Shown here: positions 8,621 to 16,959 of the stretch, one piece after another
Layout of the letters: each line of letters begins with the position of its first letter
Position numbering within the stretch: position 1 is the first letter of the stretch
NCBI RefSeq assembly: GCF_001678675.1
Contig: NZ_LZRN01000014.1
Coordinates: 30,150-94,149, forward strand
Direction: 5' to 3'
From: Gelidibacter algens
GTDB taxonomy: Bacteria; Bacteroidota; Bacteroidia; Flavobacteriales; Flavobacteriaceae
DNA: 64,000 bases
Notes under the pieces: generated by a model
Seen by the model: only the letters and a program-made list of their open reading frames with translations
The model's database searches: none
What the model was told of the DNA's origin: nothing
Made by a program: the position numbers and the translations under genes

Positions 8621-9332
8621 ATTTCAACTGTCTCAAATACATATTGACCACATTTTCAATACCCAAATACAAACTTTCTGAAATTAAGGCATGTCCAATA
8701 GAAACCTCTAATAAATCAGGAATGTTCTGTTTAAAAAATTTGATGTTATCTAAAGACAAATCGTGTCCCGCATTAATGCCGAGACCCAATGCATTTGCTA
8801 ATACAGCGCATTCGGTGTAGGGTTTGATGGCCATTTCATTGCCCAAGCCATAATTGTGGGCGAAGGCCTCTGTATAGAGCTCTATTCTGTCAGTCCCTGT
8901 GGCCTTTGCGCCCTCTACCTGCTTCAAAATAGGATCGACAAAAATAGCGGTACGAATGCCATTTTGCTTGAATTCCTTAATTACATCTACCAAAAAATCT
9001 TTATGCTTAATGGTGTCCCAACCTGCGTTTGAGGTAATGGCATCATCGGCATCTGGCACCAAGGTGACTTGCGTAGGTTTGACCTTCAGCACCATATCCA
9101 CAAATTGGCGAATAGGATTGCCTTCAATATTATATTCAGTATACACTTCAGGCTTCAAATCATATACATCCTGATAGCGAATATGTCTTTCATCAGGCCT
9201 TGGGTGAATGGTGATGCCTTGGGCTCCAAACTTTTGGACATCTCTTGCAAATTGCACCAGATTTGGAACATCACCACCTCTTGAATTTCTTAGGGTGGCA
9301 ATCTTGTTGATATTCACGCTCAACTTTGTCAT
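8619..9332 (-). CDS. pdxJ: Pyridoxine 5'-phosphate synthase
   Basis: Condenses 1-deoxyxylulose 5-phosphate with 3-amino-2-oxopropyl phosphate in the DXP-dependent vitamin B6 pathway. The 237-residue TIM-barrel shows the N-terminal LSVNINKIATLRNSRGG motif, the GAQGITIHPRPDERHI catalytic segment, TLVPDADDAI, and the GLGINAGHDLSLDNI phosphate-binding motif. The ATG at 9332 (MTKLSVNIN) is preferred over an upstream TTG at 9353 because it matches the family start and leaves a TATTTTTG -7 box 18 bases upstream. Its stop codon is fused to a heptamer array. Confidence 0.95.
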   Translation of the reverse strand: MTKLSVNINKIATLRNSRGGDVPNLVQFARDVQKFGAQGITIHPRPDERHIRYQDVYDLKPEVYTEYNIEGNPIRQFVDMVLKVKPTQVTLVPDADDAITSNAGWDTIKHKDFLVDVIKEFKQNGIRTAIFVDPILKQVEGAKATGTDRIELYTEAFAHNYGLGNEMAIKPYTECAVLANALGLGINAGHDLSLDNIKFFKQNIPDLLEVSIGHALISESLYLGIENVVNMYLRQLK

Positions 9333-9350
9333 AGCATTTGTTTTATTGAA

Positions 9351-9358
9351 CAAAAATA
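9351..9358 (-). promoter_or_regulatory. Probable -7 element of the pdxJ promoter
   Basis: TATTTTTG on the minus strand matches TANNTTTG and lies 18 bases before the chosen pdxJ ATG. No TTG is seen at the expected -33 spacing, so this is a half-match. Confidence 0.35.
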
Positions 9359-9419
9359 CAAAGTAGATGATGCCTTTTGTAGTTATTTTTAATTATTTTG
9401 CAGGAACAAAATCAAGAAC

Positions 9420-10076
9420 ATGCCGTTAAGAGAATACATCATCAATGACATCAAGCCACTAAACATAACTGACAAGGTGAGTGACCTTAAAATGATGTTT
9501 AATGAGTTGACCTATTCTCATATTCCCATAGAAAATAACTCGGTGTATTTAGGGTGTATTTCTGAAACAGACGTGCATTGTTTTGATGGTAAGGAAACCA
9601 TTGTAGATTGCACCCACTCCCTAGAAGGTTTTTTTGTGAGATCAGACACCAATTGGCTTGATGTTCTTGAAACCTTTGCCCAACACTCCTGTAATATAAT
9701 GCCTGTTTTAGATAGACAAAATACTTATTTGGGGTATTATGAACTCAATGATATTATCGGCCGCTTTAATGAAACCCCGTTTTTTTCAGAACCCGGAGGT
9801 ACTTTAATTATAGAAAAAGGCATCCAAGATTATTCGTTTAGTGAAATTAGCCAGATTGTAGAATCCAATGATGCTAAAATTTTAGGCGCATTTATATCTA
9901 AAATGGAAGATGATGTTGTTCAGGTTACTCTTAAAATTGGCGATTCAGGTCTTAACGATGTCATACAAACCTTTAGAAGATATAGCTACAATGTCATTTC
10001 TGGCCACGAGGAGGACACCTATATTGAAAACTTGAAAGAGCGTTCAGACTATTTGGACAAATACCTTAATATGTAG
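9420..10076 (+). CDS. CBS domain-pair protein
   Basis: A 218-residue soluble protein with two CBS-type modules in the first ~125 residues (VSDLKMMFNELTYSHIPIENNSVYLGCI; then NIMPVLDRQNTYLGYYELNDII), and a C-terminal ACT-like part (VQVTLKIGDSGLNDVIQTF). CBS pairs sense adenine nucleotides. The gene ends 4 bases before nadK, and this pairing is common in flavobacteria, so a link to NAD(P) or nucleotide status is a reasonable inference. It is divergent from pdxJ. No catalytic motif is seen. Confidence 0.8.
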   Translation: MPLREYIINDIKPLNITDKVSDLKMMFNELTYSHIPIENNSVYLGCISETDVHCFDGKETIVDCTHSLEGFFVRSDTNWLDVLETFAQHSCNIMPVLDRQNTYLGYYELNDIIGRFNETPFFSEPGGTLIIEKGIQDYSFSEISQIVESNDAKILGAFISKMEDDVVQVTLKIGDSGLNDVIQTFRRYSYNVISGHEEDTYIENLKERSDYLDKYLNM

Positions 10077-10080
10077 TGCT

Positions 10081-10962
10081 ATGAAAATTGCCATCTATAG
10101 TCAATATTATAAGGGTAACGAAGAATCTGCGGCGGTACTTTTAAATTATTTGTCCCAAAAAGCATCTGAGGTTTTTATCGAGGACCATTTTTATCAACTC
10201 ATTGATGAGCATTTGGACCTAAAAACAAATTTTAAGAACTTTAAAACCTTTCAAACCTTAGACAATTCCTTTGATTTACTCATTAGTATTGGAGGGGACG
10301 GCACTATTTTAAGAGCCATTACGTTTGTTAGCGATAGGTCAATTCCTATTATCGGAATCAATACCGGCCGTTTGGGTTTTTTAGCCACCATTCAAAACAA
10401 TCAAATTGAAAGTGCACTTGATAGCATCTTTAAAGGGGACTATAAAATATCAGAACGCAGCCTTTTGAGTATAGAAACCCAACCTAAAAACAAAGAGTTA
10501 TCCCAACTCAATTTTGCGCTCAATGAGATCGCATTGAGCAGAAAAAATACAACGTCCATGATTACCGTTAACACACGTTTAAATGGCGAATATTTAACCA
10601 CCTATTGGGCAGATGGTTTAATTGTATCCACACCTACGGGCTCAACTGGCTATTCACTAAGCTGCGGCGGTCCTGTCATTTCTCCAGATGCCAAAAGTTT
10701 TGTCATCACTCCTATTGCTCCACACAATTTAAGCGCCCGACCTTTAGTTATTCCTGACGAAACAGAAATTCAATTAAAGGTTGATGGTCGGGAAGATTTT
10801 TACCTCATCTCCTTAGACTCCCGAATAGCGACGTTGCACAACTCCACCATTGTAACTGTTAAGAAAGCAGACTTCAACATTAAAATGATTGAACTCCACA
10901 GTGAAAGCTTTATAGACACTTTGAGAAAAAAATTGCTTTGGGGAGAAGATAAACGCAATTAA
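10081..10962 (+). CDS. nadK: NAD kinase
   Basis: Phosphorylates NAD to NADP. The 293-residue protein has the GGDGT signature at residues 71-75, INTGRLGFLAT, and the NEIALSRKNT and TPTGSTGYSLSCGGPVISP motifs of the NAD kinase fold. It begins 5 bases after the CBS gene and is probably translationally coupled to it. The next gene, porG, is preceded by its own promoter. Confidence 0.95.
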   Translation: MKIAIYSQYYKGNEESAAVLLNYLSQKASEVFIEDHFYQLIDEHLDLKTNFKNFKTFQTLDNSFDLLISIGGDGTILRAITFVSDRSIPIIGINTGRLGFLATIQNNQIESALDSIFKGDYKISERSLLSIETQPKNKELSQLNFALNEIALSRKNTTSMITVNTRLNGEYLTTYWADGLIVSTPTGSTGYSLSCGGPVISPDAKSFVITPIAPHNLSARPLVIPDETEIQLKVDGREDFYLISLDSRIATLHNSTIVTVKKADFNIKMIELHSESFIDTLRKKLLWGEDKRN

Positions 10963-10980
10963 ACAATAAAACCTTGCAAA

Positions 10981-11015
10981 TACTGTTTATCAGTAATACA
11001 ATTTGATTCAAATTG
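10981..11015. promoter_or_regulatory. Two tandem palindromes at the porG promoter (possible operator)
   Basis: TACTG-TTTAT-CAGTA (10981-10995) is followed closely by CAATTTG-ATT-CAAATTG (10999-11015). The last three bases of the second palindrome are the -33 TTG of the porG promoter, so a protein bound there would block or modulate RNA polymerase. No regulator can be assigned. Confidence 0.4.
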
Positions 11016-11044
11016 CTATAGACTTATCTTATTTATTATATTTG
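11013..11044 (+). promoter_or_regulatory. Promoter of porG-uppS-bamA
   Basis: TTG (11013-11015), 21 bases, TATATTTG (11037-11044): both Bacteroidota promoter elements are present, and the porG ATG follows 18 bases after the -7 box. Confidence 0.65.
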
Positions 11045-11061
11045 CAAACTTTTGAAATTTT

Positions 11062-11748
11062 ATGAGGTATATCATTTTAATAATTTTTAGTTTTTGTTTG
11101 GTCCCAAACGTAAAGGCTCAAATTTATGAAGTTGGTTTTTTCTTAGGTAGCAGTAATTTTATCGGAGATGTGGGCGACACCAAATATATAGCTCCACAAA
11201 GACCAGCCGGTGGTCTTCTTTTGAAATGGAACAGAAGCCCGAGACATGCCTTTAGAGCGTCATTTCTTTTAACTGAATTAGAGGGTAATGACAGCGCCTC
11301 CGATGATCCAAGGCGTATTGCCCGAGATTATGATTTTAGAAACACGATTATGGAAATATCCGCAGGTATGGAGTTTAATTTTTTAGATTTTGATCAACAC
11401 AGTCTTGAGCCTCAAATGACACCCTACATTTATACAGGAATTTCTACTGCCAGACATAAAAATTATTTCTTCCAAGGTGGCGTACAAACCTATGAAAATA
11501 CTTATAGTTGGGCCTACGGCATACCCATGGTAGTCGGGTTTAAAGCTACAACTGTTAAAGGATTGGTATTAGGAGCCGAAATTGGGGTGAGATATACGTT
11601 TTCAGATGAAATAGATGGCAGTGTCCCAGATTCATCTTCTAGAAAGCCACTTAGTTTTGGTAATTTAAATAGTAATGATTGGTATGTGTTTTCTGGAATA
11701 ACCCTAACTTACACCTTTGGTGAAAAACCATGTTATTGTAGTTATTAA
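11062..11748 (+). CDS. porG: Type IX secretion protein PorG (DUF6089-type outer-membrane barrel)
   Basis: A 228-residue protein with a signal peptide (MRYIILIIFSFCLVPNVKAQ) and a small beta-barrel pattern (GFFLGSSNFIGDVGD at the N-terminus, LTYTF near the C-terminus). In Porphyromonas gingivalis the homologous position, directly before uppS-bamA-skp-skp, is held by PorG, an outer-membrane T9SS component associated with the PorK/N ring. I rely on this synteny plus the barrel layout. T9SS genes sprA and a PorP/SprF gene also occur in this window. It has its own promoter and two palindromes upstream. Confidence 0.8.
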   Translation: MRYIILIIFSFCLVPNVKAQIYEVGFFLGSSNFIGDVGDTKYIAPQRPAGGLLLKWNRSPRHAFRASFLLTELEGNDSASDDPRRIARDYDFRNTIMEISAGMEFNFLDFDQHSLEPQMTPYIYTGISTARHKNYFFQGGVQTYENTYSWAYGIPMVVGFKATTVKGLVLGAEIGVRYTFSDEIDGSVPDSSSRKPLSFGNLNSNDWYVFSGITLTYTFGEKPCYCSY

Positions 11749-12489
11749 GTGGATTTAAAACAACAGATACATACCGACCGACTTCCCAATCATGTGGCCA
11801 TCATAATGGATGGCAACGGCCGTTGGGCAAAACAACAAGGTTTGCTCAGGGTCATTGGTCATGAAAATGGCACCAAATCTGTAAGAGAAGTCGTTGAAGC
11901 CAGTGCCGAAATTGGCATTAAACACCTTACCCTCTACGCCTTTTCTACTGAAAATTGGAACCGACCAAAAATTGAAGTTCAAACGTTGATGAAACTACTG
12001 GTCAAATCCCTTAAAAAAGAGATCAAGACACTCCAAGACAATGACATTAAACTCAACGCCATTGGCTGTTTGGACGATTTGCCAAAAAAGGCAAAAGAGG
12101 AGCTGCAGGAAGTCATAGAAAAAACCAAAAACAACAACAGAATGATTTTGACGTTGGCGCTGAGTTATGGCTCACGCGATGAACTTATAAACATGGTCAA
12201 AAAAATATCTGATAAAGTTAAAAATAATATAATTTCTACCGAATCTATTGACGAATCCATTATTAATAAGCATCTTTACACGCAAAATTTGCCAGATGTA
12301 GACTTGCTCATCCGTACCAGTGGAGAACAAAGAATCAGTAATTTCTTGTTATGGCAAATTGCATATGCTGAATTATATTTTACCCATATTTTATGGCCAG
12401 ATTTTAAAAAGTCTGACTTATACACCGCTTTGATAGACTATCAAAATAGAGAACGACGATTTGGAAAAACAAGTGAACAACTTAGCTAA
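11749..12489 (+). CDS. uppS: Isoprenyl (undecaprenyl diphosphate) synthase
   Basis: Makes the C55 lipid carrier for peptidoglycan and polysaccharide synthesis. The 246-residue cis-prenyltransferase has the catalytic AIIMDGNGRWA motif with Asp21, LYAFSTENWNRP, and the C-terminal RTSGEQRISNFLLWQIAYAE signature. It starts with GTG immediately after the porG stop codon (no spacer), and no ATG is available near the N-terminus, so stop-start coupling is likely. Its 3' end overlaps the start of bamA. Confidence 0.95.
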   Translation: MDLKQQIHTDRLPNHVAIIMDGNGRWAKQQGLLRVIGHENGTKSVREVVEASAEIGIKHLTLYAFSTENWNRPKIEVQTLMKLLVKSLKKEIKTLQDNDIKLNAIGCLDDLPKKAKEELQEVIEKTKNNNRMILTLALSYGSRDELINMVKKISDKVKNNIISTESIDESIINKHLYTQNLPDVDLLIRTSGEQRISNFLLWQIAYAELYFTHILWPDFKKSDLYTALIDYQNRERRFGKTSEQLS

Positions 12490-15046
12490 CATTACGCTTT
12501 TGAAAACAATTCTTAATACCCTTTTCAGTGCCTTTTTTCTTTTATTTTCATTTGCTTCTTCAGCACAAGAAAATCCTTACAACTCAGGTAAAAAATACAC
12601 CATCGCAGACATTGTCGTTACCGGCGACACCAACTTTAGCGAAGCCACAATTATCACATTTTCAGGTTTAAGAAAAGGGGAAGTAGTGGCAATTCCAGGA
12701 GAACGCATCAGTGAAGCCCTTAAAAAATTATGGGGCTCCAATCTGTTCAGTAATATTGACATCTATCTGACCAAAACAGAAGATGACCAAGCTTATTTGG
12801 AAATCAGTCTTCAAGATTTACCTGAACTTAACAACGTTGTGATCAATGGGGTTAAAAAAGGAAAAAAAGAGACCTTAATAAAGGATAATAAGCTTACCAA
12901 AGGTGCTAAAGTAACTGAAAACCTTATCACCACTACTAAAAATTACCTCACCAATAAATATAAAAAAGAAGGTTTTTACAATACGAAAGTAACTGTATCG
13001 ACCACGCCAGTAATTGATTCCATTGAAAAAAGCAGAGTCAATATGTTGGTGAATATTGAGAAAAACGACAAGGTAAAAATTAAAGAAATCAACTTTATTG
13101 GCAATGAAAAGCTAAGTGATAAAAAGCTTAAAAAGGCCATGAAAGAGACGAAGCAAAAGAACTTTTTGCGTTTCTTAAAACGGTCAAAATATGTCAAAGA
13201 CAATTATAAAGAAGATTTAGTAAGTGTTATCGATAAATACAAAGAAAATGGGTATAGGGATGCACGTGTTACTTCTGATTCCATTTACAATAGCGGAGAT
13301 GGCTTACTATCTATTGACATTAATGTTGAAGAAGGTGAAAAATATACGTTCGGTGAAATTGCATTTGTTGGAAACACCCTTTACACTGACCAACAATTAG
13401 GTGCTCTTTTGGGCATCAAAGAAGGAGACACTTATAATGGTGTGGAATTGAGAAAAAGAATTGCTGACAACTCAAGACCAGATGCCCAGGACATTACTAA
13501 TCTTTATCAAGATAGCGGCTACTTGTTTTCAACCATTAATCCGGTGGAGGTAAGTGCAGATGGCAATGTCATTGATATGGAGATCCGTATTTCTGAAGGT
13601 AAACCCGCCTACTTTAATAATGTGACTGTGGTTGGAAATGATAAAACCAATGACCGCGTTATTTACAGAGAATTAAGAACACGCCCAGGACAGCTTTACA
13701 GCAAAACCGCGGTAGTAAGAACGGTTAGGGAGTTAGGTCAGTTAGGCTTCTTTGACGCACAACAATTGAGCCCGAATTTTAAAAACGCCAATCCTAATGA
13801 AGGCACATTGGATATGGAATATGCAGTAGTTGAAAAGGGATCCAGTCAAATTGAGCTTCAAGGTGGTTATGGTGGTGGTGGCTTTATTGGTACACTTGGT
13901 TTGTCTTTCAACAATTTCGCAATAAAGGATATTTTTAAACGTGAGGCCTACAAACCTGTTCCTACAGGTGATGGACAAAGTTTGGCGCTGCGTTTGCAGG
14001 CCAGCCGCTTTTTTCAGACCTACAGTTTTTCTTTTACTGAACCATGGTTAGGTGGTAAACGTCCAATCCAATTCTCAACCTCATTGTCCCATACCAAACA
14101 ATTTTTATTCAATCCTAGAACTAGAGATGCTGATAAAAGCAAGCGTTTCAACATTACGGGTATCACGGTTGGTCTTGCAAAACGTTTAACGGTACCTGAT
14201 GACTACTTTACCTTATCTCAAGCAGTAAGCTTTCAACACTACGATTTAAAAAATTATAACACAGGTCTTTTCACCTTTGGTAATGGCTATTCCAATAACT
14301 TGTCCTACACCGTCGGATTGAGCAGAAATGACACGCGCACAGATCCAATTTATCCAACAGGTGGTTCAAATTTTTCTGTCACTGCAAAATTATCCTTACC
14401 ATATTCCCTATTGAACAACGTAGATTATTCGGCATTAAAGGAAGAAAGAGAAACCTTGAACCCATCTGATCCTGATGATTTGGCACGTTTGGGAGTTATT
14501 GACCAAGAGCGCTACAAATGGTTGGAATTTTATAAAGTCAAATTTAAAGGTGATTGGTATACCAATGTTATTGCAAATAAATTGATCATCAAATCTGGAG
14601 TGGAATTTGGTTTTCTAGGTGCTTATAATAATGATAGAGGTGTCATTCCTTTTGAGCGTTTCTTTGTTGGTGGTGACGGTTTAGGCAACTATTCATTAGA
14701 CGGCAGAGAGGCCATCGCTCTGAGAGGCTATCCAAACCAATCCTTATCATCACAAGATGGAGGGACGATTTACAACAAATTTTCATTAGAGCTGCGCTAT
14801 CCAATTACCTTAGGTGGTCAGGCCAAAATTTTCGCCCTAGGCTTTATGGAAGCTGGTGCCTCATTTGATGATTTCAGAGATTACAACCCTTTTAACATCA
14901 AGCGTTCGGCTGGTGTAGGTTTGCGTATTTTCATGCCTGCATTCGGATTGTTAGGTATTGACTTTGGTCATGGCTTTGATGCCTTACCTGGTCAGAACGT
15001 CAAAAATGGTTGGGAAACCCACTTTATCATCGGGCAGCAGTTTTAA
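12461..15046 (+). CDS. bamA: Outer membrane protein assembly factor BamA
   Basis: An 861-residue Omp85 protein that inserts beta-barrels into the outer membrane. It has a signal peptide ending FASSAQ, five POTRA-type repeats over roughly residues 45-440 (e.g. YTIADIVVTGDTNFS, VKIKEINFIGNEKLS, YTFGEIAFVGNTLYT, AYFNNVTVVGNDKTN), and a C-terminal barrel with GGDGLGNYSLDGREAIALRGY near residue 740. No ATG exists near the N-terminus: the start is TTG at 12461 or GTG at 12473, both inside the end of uppS. This overlap suggests translational coupling. Confidence 0.93.
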   Translation: MEKQVNNLANITLLKTILNTLFSAFFLLFSFASSAQENPYNSGKKYTIADIVVTGDTNFSEATIITFSGLRKGEVVAIPGERISEALKKLWGSNLFSNIDIYLTKTEDDQAYLEISLQDLPELNNVVINGVKKGKKETLIKDNKLTKGAKVTENLITTTKNYLTNKYKKEGFYNTKVTVSTTPVIDSIEKSRVNMLVNIEKNDKVKIKEINFIGNEKLSDKKLKKAMKETKQKNFLRFLKRSKYVKDNYKEDLVSVIDKYKENGYRDARVTSDSIYNSGDGLLSIDINVEEGEKYTFGEIAFVGNTLYTDQQLGALLGIKEGDTYNGVELRKRIADNSRPDAQDITNLYQDSGYLFSTINPVEVSADGNVIDMEIRISEGKPAYFNNVTVVGNDKTNDRVIYRELRTRPGQLYSKTAVVRTVRELGQLGFFDAQQLSPNFKNANPNEGTLDMEYAVVEKGSSQIELQGGYGGGGFIGTLGLSFNNFAIKDIFKREAYKPVPTGDGQSLALRLQASRFFQTYSFSFTEPWLGGKRPIQFSTSLSHTKQFLFNPRTRDADKSKRFNITGITVGLAKRLTVPDDYFTLSQAVSFQHYDLKNYNTGLFTFGNGYSNNLSYTVGLSRNDTRTDPIYPTGGSNFSVTAKLSLPYSLLNNVDYSALKEERETLNPSDPDDLARLGVIDQERYKWLEFYKVKFKGDWYTNVIANKLIIKSGVEFGFLGAYNNDRGVIPFERFFVGGDGLGNYSLDGREAIALRGYPNQSLSSQDGGTIYNKFSLELRYPITLGGQAKIFALGFMEAGASFDDFRDYNPFNIKRSAGVGLRIFMPAFGLLGIDFGHGFDALPGQNVKNGWETHFIIGQQF

Positions 15047-15217
15047 CTTTGGCACGATATTTTCTAAGTACACCTTGACGATTTAGTACTGGTGTTAAAA
15101 TTTTTTAGAATATATTTCGTTAATTTGAAAAATAAAACGCTAATAAAATAAAATCGTTAGGTTTATCTGGCGTTTTAGAATGTATAGCGTGACCCGCAAA
15201 TGATAAAATAGCAATAG

Positions 15218-16240
15218 ATGACACACAAAGTTCTTTTTTTAGTGACATTCATAGGTCTTTTGAGCTTTACTTCAAACGCACAACGTGGTGTTCGGATAGG
15301 ATACATTGACACTGAATATATTTTACAAAATGTTCCAGAATACCAAGACGCCACAGCACAGCTGGACACTAAGGTTTTACAATGGAAATCAGAAGTAGAA
15401 CAACGTTTGGCTGAGTTGGATCAAAAAAAATCGCAACTCAACAATGAACGTGTGCTTTTGACCAAGGAGTTATATGAAGAACGTTTTGAAGACATCAGCT
15501 TTGAGGAAAAGGAAATCTTGGACTATCAGCAAAATAGATTCGGTCCCAATGGCGATTTGATGATTCAGAAAAGACAATTGATCCAGCCTATACAAGATCA
15601 AATTTTTGCAGCCGTTCAAGAAATTGCAAGTAGTCGAGAATATGATATTATTTTTGATAAATCAGCAGATGTGGTGATGTTGTATTCCGCAGAGCGTTTA
15701 GATATTAGTGAGTTGGTTTTAAGAAGTATTACCAGAACTTCAAAACGTACGCAAGCCGATACTAAAGCAGAGCGTAAAGCCGCCTCTCAAGAAGATGTGG
15801 TTCCTGTAATCAATGAAGAGTTGGAAGCGCGTGAGCAAGCTTTGGAAGACAAAAGAGCAGACCGCATGACTGAAGTTGAAAAGCGAAGAGCCGACCAACA
15901 AGCCACAAGAGATTCCTTAAAGGCTGCTGTTGATGCAAGACGTCAAATGATTTTGGATGACAGAGCAAAGGCTAAGGCTGAAAGAGAGAACAAAAACAAT
16001 CCTCAGGACAGTACGTCATCAAAATCTGAAGACAACGCCAAAACAGCTGTGGATAGTACTAAAAAATCAGCTGCACAAAGCGCTGAAGAAAAAAGACAAC
16101 AACAACAAACGGATCGTGAAGCGCGACAAAAGGAGCTTGACGACCGCAGAAAAAAAATATTGGAAGAACGCAAAAAAGCAAAAGAAGAACGCGAAGCCAA
16201 TAACAAGAAAAAGGATTCGGTTCCTGAAAACAATAACTAA
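15218..16240 (+). CDS. OmpH/Skp-family periplasmic chaperone with long charged C-terminal extension
   Basis: A 340-residue exported protein. It has a signal peptide ending TSNAQ, then the OmpH core (GYIDTEYILQNVPEYQDA, VLQWKSEVEQRLAELDQKK, YDIIFDKSADVVMLYSAERLDI) to about residue 175, typical of Skp chaperones that deliver barrels to BamA. After that comes about 165 residues of very charged, Lys/Arg/Glu/Gln-rich coiled-coil sequence, roughly doubling the usual length. It follows bamA after 171 bases and precedes a second Skp of normal size. The tail's function is unknown. Confidence 0.88.
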   Translation: MTHKVLFLVTFIGLLSFTSNAQRGVRIGYIDTEYILQNVPEYQDATAQLDTKVLQWKSEVEQRLAELDQKKSQLNNERVLLTKELYEERFEDISFEEKEILDYQQNRFGPNGDLMIQKRQLIQPIQDQIFAAVQEIASSREYDIIFDKSADVVMLYSAERLDISELVLRSITRTSKRTQADTKAERKAASQEDVVPVINEELEAREQALEDKRADRMTEVEKRRADQQATRDSLKAAVDARRQMILDDRAKAKAERENKNNPQDSTSSKSEDNAKTAVDSTKKSAAQSAEEKRQQQQTDREARQKELDDRRKKILEERKKAKEEREANNKKKDSVPENNN

Positions 16241-16279
16241 GAACAATTAATATTTATAACACGTAATACTATTTTAAAA

Positions 16280-16789
16280 ATGAAACATTTTAAGACCCTT
16301 TTATTTGCAGGACTACTTTTTATTGGAGCAACTAGTTTCTCTAATGCTCAAAGTAAAATTGCCCATGTCAATACGCAAGAGCTTATTAAAGCGATGCCAG
16401 CAATGAAAAGTGCTCAAGCAGAACTAGAAAAATTGCAAAAGACGTATGAGACTGAAATTCAGACGATGGCTACTGAGCTTCAAAATAAAATGAAGCAGTA
16501 CCAATCTGAAGTAGAAAGCAAGACTGATGAGGAAAATGCTAAGAGATCTCAAGAAGTACAAGGTATGCAACAAAGTATCCGTGAATACCAAGGTACTGCA
16601 CAACAAGATCTTCAAAAGAAAGAATTTGATCTATTGAAACCAATTACTGATAAAGCTGAAGCTGCTATCAAAAAAGTAGCAAAAGCACAAGGTTTCCAAT
16701 ATGTATTGGATTCAACTCAAGGATCAGGCGTTCTTTTAGCTGACGGAAAAGACCTTATGGCTGACGTCAAAAAGGAATTAGGATTTTAA
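16280..16789 (+). CDS. OmpH/Skp-family periplasmic chaperone
   Basis: A 169-residue Skp-type protein of usual length. It has a signal peptide (LFIGATSFSNAQ), KIAHVNTQELIKAMPAMKSAQAEL, a central coiled coil, and the C-terminal QGFQYVLDSTQGSGVLLADGKDL strand region. It should form the trimeric jellyfish chaperone that holds unfolded outer-membrane proteins for BamA. It is the second Skp paralogue in tandem, 39 bases after the long one, and is followed by a strong terminator that closes the envelope operon. Confidence 0.92.
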   Translation: MKHFKTLLFAGLLFIGATSFSNAQSKIAHVNTQELIKAMPAMKSAQAELEKLQKTYETEIQTMATELQNKMKQYQSEVESKTDEENAKRSQEVQGMQQSIREYQGTAQQDLQKKEFDLLKPITDKAEAAIKKVAKAQGFQYVLDSTQGSGVLLADGKDLMADVKKELGF

Positions 16790-16814
16790 GAATTTAAATT
16801 CTTCATAATTTTAT

Positions 16815-16850
16815 ATAGAAAGCCACTTTTAATGAGTGGCTTTTCTATTT
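16815..16850 (+). terminator. Intrinsic terminator of the bamA-skp operon
   Basis: Stem AAAGCCACT (16819-16827) paired with AGTGGCTTT (16835-16843), 7-base loop, then a T-rich stretch, directly after the second skp gene. Confidence 0.8.
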
Positions 16851-16959
16851 TTGTAGCAGCTTCTATATGAATTATTAATGGATACTCTATTTTTCAAACT
16901 ATCAGAAATTAAGTCTTTCATCTAATATATAATAGAGAAGCAATCTTATACCAACATTC

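Noticed and set aside
15134..15175. Inverted AAAACGC/GCGTTTT pair upstream of the first skp gene
   Set aside because: The stem is only 7 bp with a loop of about 28 bases, so it is likely chance in AT-rich sequence.
15957..16250. Open frame inside the long Skp-like gene in another frame
   Set aside because: It is explained by the Lys/Arg/Glu-rich repeats of the real gene and has no family likeness.
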